The notes below the pieces were generated by a model, which saw nothing but the letters and a program-made list of their open reading frames with translations, searched no databases and was not told the DNA's origin. A DNA stretch of 64,000 nt from Tolypeutes matacus (taxonomy: Eukaryota; Chordata; Mammalia; Cingulata; Chlamyphoridae): positions 311,097 through 375,096 of the forward strand of contig JAKSZT010054335.1 in assembly GCA_026826555.1 (NCBI GenBank). The letters run 5' to 3'. This document shows, piece after piece, positions 36,901-47,433 of the stretch. Numbering within the stretch: the stretch's first letter is position 1; every line of letters starts with the position of its first letter. A program made the position numbers and the translations under genes.

Positions 36901-38098
36901 TTTTTTTTTTTTTTAACTTTATTTTGTACATTTATTAATTGAAAACATAAGCAATTAAAAACTAAAAAGTAAACACAGATAAATAAATATATACATTTCT
37001 CAATTAAATGTAATGGATACATGTAAATTTTTTTGTTGTTTTGTTTTTTGTTTGCTTTTTTGTTTGTTTTTTTTTTTCTGAATCAAACAATATATTACAC
37101 AATATATTTGGTTCATAGTAATGCATTCATACAGTATTTGTCCATTTGTGTCTGGCTTGCTTCACTCAACATAATGTCCTCCAGGTTCATCCATGTTGCC
37201 ATATGCTTTATGACTTCATTTCTTCTTAAAGCTGCATAATATTCCATCGTGTGAATAGACCACAGTTTGTTATCCATTCATCTGTTGATGGACACCTGGG
37301 TTGTTTCCAGCTTTGGGCAATGGTGAATAATGTGGCTATGAACATCGGTGTGCAGATGTCTGTTCGTGTCACTGCTCTCAGTTCTTCTGGGTATATACCC
37401 AGTAGTGGTATTGCAGGGTCACGTGGCAAGTCTATATTCAGCTTCTTTAGGAACTGCCAAACAGTCCTCCATAGTGGTTGTACCATCCTGCATTCCCACC
37501 AACGGTGAAGAAGTGTTCCTATCTCTCCACATCCTCTCCAACACTTGTAGTTCTCTGTCTTTTTCATAGTGGCCATTCTGATAGGTGTGAAATGATATCT
37601 CATTGTAGTTTTGATTTGCATTTCTCTAATCATTAGTGATGTTGAGCATTTCTTCATGTGTTTTTTTGCCATTTGTATTTCTTCTTTGGAGAAATGTCTA
37701 TTCAAGTCTTTGGCCCATTTTTTAATTGGGTCATTTGTCTTTTTATTGTTGAGTTGTAACATCTCTTTATATATCCTGGATATTAAACCCTTATTGGATA
37801 TGTGATTTCCAAATATTTTTTCCCATTGAGTCGGCTGCCTTTTCACCCTTCTGACAAATTCCTGTGAGGTGCAAAAGTGTTTAATTTTGAGGAGGTCCCA
37901 TTTATCTACTTTTTCTTTTGTTGCACGTGCTTTGGGTGTGAGGTCCAAGAAACCACCACCTACTACAAGGTCTTGAAGATGTTTCCCTACATTTTCTTCC
38001 AGTAGTTTTATGGTCCTGGCTTTTATATTTAGATCTTTGATCCATTTTGAGTTGATTCTTGTATAGGGGGTGAGATAGGGGTCCTCTTTCTTTCTTTT
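36901..38098 (-). mobile_element. 5'-truncated young L1 3' end
   Basis: The T-run at 36901-36914 is the A-tail. Next come the 3'UTR and ORF2 C-terminus on the minus strand, open over 240 codons at 37226-37948. That frame contains [26 protein letters not shown] and the zinc-knuckle-like [18 protein letters not shown]. It is the best preserved ORF2 C-terminus in the window. It ends at 'cctctttctttcttttgg', where it meets older L1 sequence. Confidence 0.88.
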
Positions 38099-39536
38099 GG
38101 AAGATAATTCTGCTGGATATGGAATTCTTGGTTGACGGTTTTTTTCCGCAAGGACTTTAAATATATCATCTCAGTGTCTTCTGACCTCTGTGGTTTCTGA
38201 TGGAAAACCTTCTGTTACTCTATTGGGCATCCCTTGTATGTGATAAGTCACTTCTCTCTTGTCTTTGGATTTTGACAATTTCACTATAATCTCTTTTGGT
38301 GTAGATTCCTTAGAATCTATCCTGCTTGGAGTTCATTGAGCTTCCTTGATGTCTGTATTCATGTCTATCATCAGATTTGAGTATTTTTTTTTGGTTATTG
38401 TTTCCTCAGATACTTTTTATGCCCCTTTCTCTCTCTTTTGTCATTCCGGGATTCCAATGGTGTGTATGTATGGTTAATGGTGTCCCACTAGTCCCTCTGG
38501 CTCTGTTCATTTTTTCTTTTTTCCATTATTTTTTTTTTCTGATCCTCACAGTGGATAATTTCAGTTGTCATGTCTTCAAGTTTGCTGATTCTTTCTTCTT
38601 CCTTTCTTCAGATCCATTGTTGAATCCATCTAGTGAGTTTTTTCATCTCAATCACTACACTTTAGAGCTCCAAAATTTCTGTTTGGTTCCTTTTTCTAAT
38701 TTCCACGTCTTTATTTTGTTCAGTGTTTTCCAGATTCCCTTTAGTTCTTTGTGTGTGGACTTGTTTAGGTCATTGCATGTATTTAAGGCAGTTGATTTAA
38801 AGTCTTTGACTAATAGTCCCAGTGTATGAGCTTCCTCACAGATGGTTTCTGGCAAATTCCTTTCTTTTCCTGTGAATAGGCCATACTTCCCTGTTTCTTT
38901 GTGTTTTGTAGTTTTGTTTGTTGAGAACTGGCCATTCTGAGTGTTGTGCTGTTTTAACTCTAGAAACCTAGCACGCCCACTCCTCTGGGAGCACCGGGTG
39001 TTTGTTGTTGGTGGTGGTGTTGAGGGCAGGAGCCACCAAGCTCTGACTTTTCCAAAGTAATTTTGCTTCCAAATTTGGTATGGAAAGAGAAAAGAGAAAG
39101 GGAAAAAGAAATGCTCTGCCTCTTTTAGACTCCTCTGCCACTTTTGCCTAATGGGGTTAGAACAGTGGATACCCTCAGAGTCACTGCTACGCCACCCCAC
39201 CCGAGTAATCTGAAGTAGTTGAGTCAAAGCAGCGATCGGCTCCCCTGCATTTTGGAGGGCAAGGTCCTTACAGACCCCCCTGGAACCAGCACACTACAAC
39301 AGAAGCTCAAACTGTAGGCCTCACTGCTGCCTGCCACATGGTTGGAGGATGGGAAATGGTAGCCACTGCATGGAGGGTGAAAGTCACCGTTCCTCCAGCT
39401 CTTCCTTGGATATGCTGCACAGTGCTCCACTGGACTCCAGGGTGTAAATAGTCGATTGTGACAGTTCCTGCCAGTTCAATAGTTGTTTTGCTGGAGCCAC
39501 TGCTTCCTGGAGCTTCCTACTTTGTCATCTTCCCAC
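38099..39536 (-). mobile_element. Old L1 ORF1/5'UTR region
   Basis: Minus-strand decayed L1. The plus strand reads 'tggtttctgatggaaaaccttctgttactctattgggcatccc', the complement of the ORF1 C-terminal domain, continuing to a 5' end near 39536 ('tactttgtcatcttcccac'). No frame survives. Confidence 0.75.
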
Positions 39537-40430
39537 AAGCCTTCAGTTCTTTCCTCTTAAAATATGAAGTGACATTTATTTTCTAGGATAGTAGTAAGTG
39601 GAACAGTGAGGAAAGGCCCCTTGAAGACTGGCATTTTAAAAATGGAGATGTGCAGAAAAACTTCTTAATTCCTCTGTGATTTCTTATGACTCCAGGATCA
39701 CAAGAACCCAGGTATCCTATGCTGTTGCTTGCTTCTAGCCTTTGCAGAACTGTAAGCTTTCATCAGCAGGATTATATCATCTTTTCATTGATTCTCAGGT
39801 GCCCAGTTAGTGCCACATATGTGCTAGGTGGTGATGAATCAATATTTTTGCTTTTGTTTTTGTTTTCAAAACAAGATCATTCATGTTAATAGAAAAACTT
39901 TGAAAATGACTGACAAATTCAATGATCAATTCACCCAATAAATGTTTGAATGCTGACTCTTCTAAAATGCTATGTAGATAAAAATGTATAAACTTATTCA
40001 CTGAATATGTCATTTTTAAGTGCCTACCAAGTATCAGTCATTTATCTGGGCACTGGAAGTTGTCCTTGTCCTTAAACAACTTACAATGTAGTTAGGGTGG
40101 TACACATATAATATGAAGTTAATCGTTATAAGTGACGTGGGAGACGGATAAATAGTGCTTTGGGGAGGAGGGATGTGAATAATGGAAATTTTTTTTGGAG
40201 GAGGTGGCATTTGAGCTGGGCCTTGGAAACCTAGGATGCCTAACGTTGCAAAGGGAAAGTTTCCAGGCAAAAGGACTCATGTAAGCAAAGGTATGAAGCC
40301 TAAATAGCTCACATTAAGTAAAGGAAAATTGACTTGTGTTTATAGGTTACTTTCTTAAGAACCATTCAATTACAAAGAAGAGAAGCACTCATTTTGCATT
40401 AACTTCCCATTGTCCCTGCCCCTCACCCCT
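39537..40430. other. MAP4 intron
   Basis: No exon seen. About 40190-40290 ('gaggaggtggcatttgagctgggccttggaaac') resembles an ancient interspersed repeat that also appears at about 60340-60480. The family is not named with confidence. Confidence 0.5.
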
Positions 40431-41850
40431 ATTTACCTATACTCTATATTTACTCTACTTCTGCTCTATGAGTGTGCATATTCTCTGATATTTTCTTTGT
40501 GATTGCCATGAGGCTTAAATTTAACATCCTAAATCTATAATAATCTTGTTTCCTTTGATACCAACTTAACTTCAGCAGCATATATAAACTGTGTTCCTAT
40601 AACCCCGCCCCCCCCACGTTTATGGAGTTCTTTTCATAAATTTATAAATTATATTTATACAAAATGAATCCAAAACCATTGATTTATCTTTATATTTTAT
40701 GCATTTGCCTTTTAGATCCTATAGAAAGTAAAATAATAGAGTCACAAATCAAAAATACAATAGTACTGGTATTTTTATTTACCCATGTCATTATCCTTAC
40801 TGGAGGCCTTTATTTCTTCATGGGCCTTCAGCCAATTGTCAAGTGCCCTTTCCTTTCAACCTACAGAACTCCCTTTAACATTTCTTGTAAGGCCAGTCTA
40901 ATGGTGACAAACTCTTTGAGCTTTTATTTGGGAGTCTTAATTCCTCCCTCCTTTTTGAAAGACAGTTTTGCCATGTAGAGAATTTTTGGTGGCAGTTTTT
41001 TGCTTTCTCTACTTTAAATATGTCTTCCCATTGCCTTCTTGCTTCTGTGGTTTCTGATGAGAAATCGGCACTTAATCTTAATGAGAGTCCTTTTTTTTTT
41101 TTAAGATTTTATTTATTTATTCATTTATCCCCGCCCCCCTTGCTGCTTGTGCTCGCTGGGTCAGCTAACCACGCCGTGCGGGCGGGCTTGCCTTCACCAG
41201 GACGCCCCGGGAACCGAACCCGGGGCCTCCCATATGGTAAACGGGGGCCCTACTGATTGAGCCACAGCCACTCCCAATGAGAGTCCTTTGAACATGACAC
41301 GCTCCTTCTCTCTTATGGCTTTCAGAATTCTCTCTATAGCTTTGCCATTTGACAGTTTGTTTATAATGTGATGCGATTTGGATATATTTGGGTTTATCCT
41401 ATTTGGAGTTCATTGAGCATCTTGGATGTGTATATTCATGTCTTTTCTTAAATTTTGGGAAGTTTTCAGCCATTATTGCTTTGAACATTATCTCTGTTCC
41501 TTTCTCTCTTCTTCTGAGATTTCCACAATATGTATATTATTATACTTGAAGGTGTCCCACAGGTTCCTCAGGCTCTTAACTTTTCATTGTTTCCTCTTTC
41601 TGATCCTTGGATTAAATTATTTCAATGATCATATCTTCAAGTTCACTGATTCTTTCTTCTGCCAACTCCAATTTGCTGTTTTGAATCCTTCTAGAGAATT
41701 TGTTTTACATCTGATACTGTGATCTTCAGCTATGTTTGGTTCCTTTTCATAATTTCCACCTCTCTACTGATATTCTTTTTGTGTTTATCATTTTCCTGAT
41801 TTGCTTTAGTTCTTTATGTTTTCCTTTAGCTGTTCGAGCATGTAAGATCT
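40431..41850 (-). mobile_element. Old L1 ORF1/5'UTR region
   Basis: Minus-strand old L1 similar to 38099-39536 ('cttctgtggtttctgatgagaaatcggcacttaatc' is ORF1 complement). It is interrupted by a younger SINE at 41094. No coding potential remains. Confidence 0.7.
41094..41275 (-). mobile_element. SINE (DAS type) in old L1
   Basis: GC-rich subfamily in minus orientation, with perfect target duplication aatgagagtccttt (41080 and 41276). Confidence 0.92.
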
Positions 41851-42819
41851 AATATTTCTATCACTGGAACCCCAGAAAAAGAAGAGAAAGAATGTAGGGC
41901 TGAACAACTATTCGAAGAAATGACTGAAAACTTCCAAATTTGACAAAAGATATAAGCCTACAGATTTCAGAAACAGAGCTAACTCCAAATAGGATAAACC
42001 CAAAGAAAGCCATGTCAAGGTACATCATAATTAAGCTTTGAAAACAAAATACAAAAGAAATCTTAAAAGCATGCCAAGAGAAATGATGTATTACCTATAG
42101 TAGGAGAATAGCAATTCAGATTTCTTATCAGAAACCATGGTGGGTAGGAATGGCACAACATTTTTCAAGTGCTAAAAGGAAAGAACTCTCAACTGCAGAT
42201 TCTGTATCTGATAAAACTATCCTTGAGAAATGAAGAGGAAATAGACTTTCGTAGACAAAGGAAAGCCAAGAGTTTTTGTTGTCGTTGAAGGGGTCTTTCT
42301 TCAAAGAGCGGCTAAAGGAAGCTCTCCAAATAAATAAAATGCAACAGAGGGGCCTCAGAAGTCATGTCTGATGATGGAAGCAAAAATTATAGCACCATCT
42401 GATGTGGTGCTCGGTGTAGGAAGAGGAGATATTTAAAGCATTCTATTTTAAAAGAGGTGTGGGCAAAGACCCTAAAAGGCAGTAAGGTCTTAATGCTTCA
42501 TTTGAAGTGGTAAAATGTTGATACTGGTAGACTGTCATAAACTGTATATGTATATTGTAATACCTGGAAAACTATACAAAGCAATGTACTCAAAAACACT
42601 ATAAAAATCAAAATGAGATTCTAAAGAATGTTCAGGTAACCCATAGGAAAGCAAGAAAAGAGAAGCAGAAGAATGAGAAATAGAGTGAGCAAACAGGGAC
42701 CAAAAAAATTGGCAGGCTTAAACCCTAACATTTCAGAAATTACTTCAAATTGTAAATGGTTTTAATACTACCTTTTTAAGACAGAGATTGGAGAAGTAGA
42801 ATTAAAAGATCATGACCCA

Positions 42820-43001
42820 GGGAAGCAGCTGTGGCTCAATCAGTGGGGCTCCCGTTTACCATGTGGGGGCCCCGGGTTCGGTTCCCGGGGCCTCCTGGTG
42901 GGGGCAGGCCCGCTTGCACGGTGTGGTTGGCTGACCCAGCGAGCACAGGCAGCAAGGGGGGGATAAATGAATAAATAAATAAAAATCTTAAAAAAAAAAA
43001 A
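42820..43001 (+). mobile_element. SINE (DAS type) in sense L1
   Basis: GC-rich subfamily, plus orientation, with perfect 16-bp duplication aaaagatcatgaccca (42804 and 43002). Confidence 0.93.
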
Positions 43002-43082
43002 AAAAGATCATGACCCAAGTATATGTTATCTACAAGAAACTCATGTTAAACATAAGGACATATGTAGTCGACAGTAGAATGG

Positions 43083-43400
43083 GGAAGTGGATGTGGCTCA
43101 GGTGACTGGGCTTTGATCCCAGTGCTTCCTAAAGAAGACAGCGAGCTGGCACGACGGGCAGGCATAGTGAGTTGGCACAACAAGATGATGCAACAAGAGA
43201 CGCGGGGAGGAAAAAGAAAAACAACAAAAAAGCAGGGAGTGGAGGTGGCTCAAGCGATTAGGCACCTCCCTCCCCCATCAAAGGTCCCAGGTTGGGCTCC
43301 TGGTGCCTCCTAAAGAAACAAGGAAGATGAACAGACACAGCAAGTGAAAAACAACAAGGGGATGGTGAGAAATAAATAAAATAAGTCTTAAAAAAAAAAA
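43083..43400 (+). mobile_element. Dimeric SINE (DAS type)
   Basis: Two tRNA-like units (about 43083 and 43231) with a linker rich in 'gcacaacaagatg'. Duplication agtagaatgg lies on both sides (43073 and 43401). The first unit has an internal deletion. Confidence 0.87.
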
Positions 43401-43930
43401 AGTAGAATGGGAAAAGATATATTGACATTGATTTGGGGGTAAAAGCAGGAGATGCTACATTAATATCAGACAAAGTAGATTTCAGAGCAAAAAAATAAAG
43501 GATCACTTGACCAAGAAGACTAGTGATCCTAAATATGTATGCTCCAAACAACAGAGCTTCAAAATACATGAAACAAATCCACAATTATAGTTGCAAATTT
43601 CTATACCCCACGTTGACACAATTAATAGAACTACTAGACTGAATATTAGTAAAGAGATATAAAAATATGACAATACCGTCAAACAACAGGATCTAATTGA
43701 ACACTCAGTTCAACAACAGCAGAGTACACATCCTTTTCAAATGTCCATGGAACTTTCACCAAGATGGGTCCTGGGTCATAAAAGAAACCTCAATAAATTT
43801 TAAAAAATTGAAATGATACAGAATATATTCTCTCACCATAATGAAATCATTATAATCCAATAACAAAGACCACAGGAAAATCTTCAGACATTTGGAAATT
43901 AAATAATACACTTCTAAATAATCCATGTTT

Positions 43931-46188
43931 GTTCATTTCAGAACAAGATCATCCGTTCATCCATTCATTCATACTAAAAGAATTTAATGTACTATATTTA
44001 TGCAAGAAGTTAACATTCAGAAAGATGAGGTGAAGAGTACATAGAACCTCCCGGTACATTTCTTTGCAACTTCCTGTGAATCTAAAATTATTTCAAAATA
44101 TAGCATTCTTTAACAAGTCTTCTACCCTCCCTCTGTTTTAGTTTCCTAGCTGCTAAAACAAACACTATATAATAGGTTGGCATAACAACAAGAATTTATT
44201 GGCTCAGTTTCAGAGGCTTGCTTCCTCCCGGGGTCTGCACCTTCCACCTGGCCAACAATCTTTGGGGTTCCTTGGCTTTTCTATCACATGGCAGTGCACC
44301 TGGAGGCACCTGTCTTTTTTCCTTTTCCGGGTTCTGTTGACTTCCAGCTTCAGGCTGTTCCCCCATGGCTTCTCTCATTGTCTGACATTCATTCTGCTTA
44401 TAAAGGACTCTAGTAATCCAGATTAAAACCCTACCCGATTCAAGGTTAACTGAAGTAACACCTTGAAGAGATCTTACTTGTAGTGGGTCCACACCCACCA
44501 GAATGCGGAACAAGACCGAGAGCATTCCACTCTGGGTACACAATTCAATCCACCATATACCATCAAAAAATCTAGGTTACCGTTGTTTGGTTTCATCATA
44601 ATCTTTCCAGAGACATTTTAAACGTGTATACAAGTGTATTTCCAATAGGAATGATTTTCTTCTCCCCACCCCTTTTCTAGACAAATGGCTCCATGTTACA
44701 CATATTTGCTGTTTGTTGTTTTTTTTTTTTTTTTCCCCACCTAATAAATAAAGAATTTCTTCACGCTTTGTTTTATTCTTTCAGATTCAGGTGTTACATT
44801 GATGGATATGCCATCATGTTTTAGCCAGTTTCTTCTTGATAGATCACTGGATCATTTCAGTCCTTTGCTTTTAGAAGCAATGATCTGGTGAAAAGCCTTG
44901 CACATTTGCCATTTTTCAGATGTATGAATACATCTCTTAAGATAAATTTCTAGAAACTGGATTTCTAGATTAAAATTTATCTGTACTTAAAATTTTCAAA
45001 GGCACTGCTAGATTTCCCTGCCTATCAGTTGAACTAGCTCACAACCTGTCAGCAGTGTGTTTCCCCATATTGTCCCCAATAATTATTTCCAAACTTTAGG
45101 ACTTTTGTCAATATGTTAGGTTAAAAATGACATTTCAGTGTGATTTTCATTTCTCATATTATATTTGAAAGTGGGCATATTTTTATATTTTCAAGGGCCT
45201 TTTGGATTTCTTTTTTTATAACCTCAGTACATAGGTTTTTGGCCATTTTTCCTAATGCTTTAGTGACCTTTGTAGAAGGTATTGATTGGTAGAAATTATT
45301 TCTATAATAAGCTCTTTGTCTTTGATAGGAGTTTCAAGCACATTTTCCTGTTTGTCATGTGCCTTTTTACTTTTCTAGCAGTGTTTTTTTTTTGTTTGTT
45401 TGATTTTTTGGCATGTTGAAGTTTTTAAAATTTTTCTGGAGTCCAGCTTCTTCTCTTGTGGCTCTTAGATTTTCTGCCATAGTTAGAATGACTACCCCCA
45501 CGCCAAGGTTATAAAATTTGGTGGTGTCTTAATGCTTTCAGGTGTAGCCCTCTTGAAACCTGGAGCGACCTCTCCACAGTGGCGGTCCGCACACAGCAGC
45601 AGACTTTGTTTCTGGCCCTGGGTAACTGCGGTGTTTCATGTGCTTCCTCAGCCCTGCTGGGAATCTGGGTCATTGCTAGAACTGGATTGAGTTAATCTCA
45701 CATCCTCTATGATGTGGTGCTTTACAGGGAGAGGAAGTAAGGGGAGAACACTGAATGATCTTCTGGCTCTTTCCCCATCTCTCAGCAGGCTTTATTCCAA
45801 GAGATAGACTCCAGGAGAAGGGGTTTTTGTCCCTGGTGTACTCCAGGAGTTAGTGTTTGGGTGACAGAACCCCTGTCATGGTCTCCAGGGAAGGGAAACC
45901 AACCTTCAAGGGCCATTTCCTTTCACTGATCATTTGTACAAATCCCACTTAGGTTGCTTCTCCACAGGGACAAGCTCCCTGATCTCTGGAATCTAAAACT
46001 GTGCTCCTTCACAATGAGGAGCACTTGGGAGTCTTGTCCGCATTTCAGCAGCACCAGCCTTGTGGATTTTTTTTCAGAATGAAATGCTAGGTAGTGGTCT
46101 GTCTCTGCTAAGCCTTGGATTTTCAAAATGGGTATGAAAAACTTTTGCTTAGCATAATTCTCCCCCCCCCCCTTTTTTTTGGACTTAG
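43931..46188. other. MAP4 intron before exon 46189
   Basis: About 44130-44560 is an ancient interspersed repeat whose family I cannot name ('gtttcctagctgctaaaacaaacac...aatttattggctcagttt'). About 44800-45300 looks like a decayed L1 or L2 3' end. The rest is unassigned. The last 30 bases are a C-run then a T-run leading to 'ggacttag'. Confidence 0.55.
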
Positions 46189-46289
46189 CCAAGCTAGAAG
46201 GAGGACAGCCTACTGTGAGTGTGACCGGAAATGACATCACCCCTCCTCCAAACAAGGAGCTCCCACCAAGCCCAGAGAAGAAAACAAAG
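46189..46289 (+). CDS. MAP4: MAP4 exon: start of proline-rich region
   Basis: Internal exon of 101 bp, entering in phase 1 and leaving in phase 0, with acceptor 'ggacttag' and donor 'AAAG|gtaagt'. It encodes [20 protein letters not shown] and [14 protein letters not shown], matching human MAP4 'EEGRPVVSGTGNDITTPP' and '[13 protein letters not shown]'. The shift from phase 1 to phase 0 makes this the common joining exon for all upstream cassettes. Human MAP4 has about two more residues at the start, so the acceptor may have moved. Confidence 0.95.
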
Positions 46290-47217
46290 GTAAGTGCCAA
46301 AGTGGTGGGTTATCTTCTACTGCTATAATTTTTTAAAACACAGTATCTTCTGCTATTGCTTGAATCATGAGTGAAATTTCTTTTTTCTGAGCTGTTATGA
46401 GTCCTTCCTCAAACTTGGATGTGCTTAGAAAATATTTTATATTCCCATTTTGCCATAGTGTCTAACTCAAACCTTAAAACCTCTGTTATTATCTTGAATA
46501 TCTGTAGAAATGTTCCATAAAGTTTGCTTCTGCCATCCTTACCAACAACCAAAAAGGGAGGCAATTGTGCAACTCTTCTGAAACAGATTCCTAAATCTGC
46601 ATTCATGAAAAGGGAACACAGATTTTTAAGGTGGATTGTAGCTTAAGACACTGGTATTTATTGTGATGTTCCAATGCCATATTTTAACATGGTCTTAAAA
46701 CAGGACACTAATGTTTCCCTATTGAAGTGCAAATAATAGTGGCTTAATTACCTGCTGATGGTGGTGGGTTGTTTTTTGTTTTTTGTTTTTGTTTGTTTGT
46801 TTGTTTGTTTTTGAGGTACTGGGAACCAAGCCTGGGACCTCCCATGTGGGAAGCTGGTGTTCAACCATTCCCTGATGGTTTTCTTTATAGAATTATTGCA
46901 GCTACCAAAAGATAGTTAATTGTTTAAAACAATTACTGAATTTAAATCTTCAGTAGTTTCAGGAGTTAAACTGCTGGAATCTGTGGCACTGTCATTAAAA
47001 ATAATCGCCAGTTTTCTTAATTCGGTCCTCAAGTCAACCCATTTACTAAACTCAGAAGAAAGGAATGCTAATTTTCAGTTGCGTCTACCCTCATTGCTTA
47101 TTATTTTACTTTGAATTGTGCAATTTATATCTTTTCTTCATTTGTTTTTATTCTTGTCTGTGTGTTTAATGTTGGCCTTTTAAAAATAAAACAAAAAAAC
47201 AACAAATCAACCTAAAG
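46290..47217. other. MAP4 intron with SINE remnant
   Basis: About 46770-46870 contains a (gttt)n tail and a minus-strand SINE remnant ('ggtactgggaaccaagcctgggacctcccatgtggg'). The acceptor at 47216-47217 follows an A-rich stretch rather than pyrimidines. Confidence 0.7.
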
Positions 47218-47433
47218 CCTTTGGCCACCACTCAACCTGCAAAGACTTCAACATCGAAAGCCAAAACACAGCCCACTTCTATCCCTAAGCAGCCAGCTCC
47301 CACCACATCTGGTGGGTCGAATAAAAAACCCATGAGCCTTGCTGCAGGCTTAATACCACCTGCCCCACCTAAACGCCCTGCTGCTGCCACTGCCAGGCCT
47401 TCCACCTTACCTTCAAGAGATGGGAAGCCAAAG
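47218..47433 (+). CDS. MAP4: MAP4 exon: proline/lysine-rich region
   Basis: Internal exon of 216 bp (72 codons, phase 0 to 0) with donor 'AAAG|gtaagt'. It starts [19 protein letters not shown], includes [19 protein letters not shown] and ends [14 protein letters not shown]. It follows human MAP4 almost residue for residue. This basic, proline-rich region flanks the repeats and strengthens microtubule binding in the MAP2/tau/MAP4 family. The acceptor is atypical (A-rich, 'aacctaaag'). Confidence 0.96.

Larger units (their letters stand above)
41851..43930 (+). mobile_element. Old L1 in sense orientation
   Basis: Plus-strand old L1 spanning the end of ORF1 ('cttatcagaaaccatggtgggtagg...tggcacaacatttttcaagtgctaaaagg') into the endonuclease part of ORF2 ('ttaatatcagacaaagtagatttcagagca'). 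It is the only substantial sense-strand L1 in the window. Two SINEs interrupt it (42820 and 43083). Confidence 0.75.
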
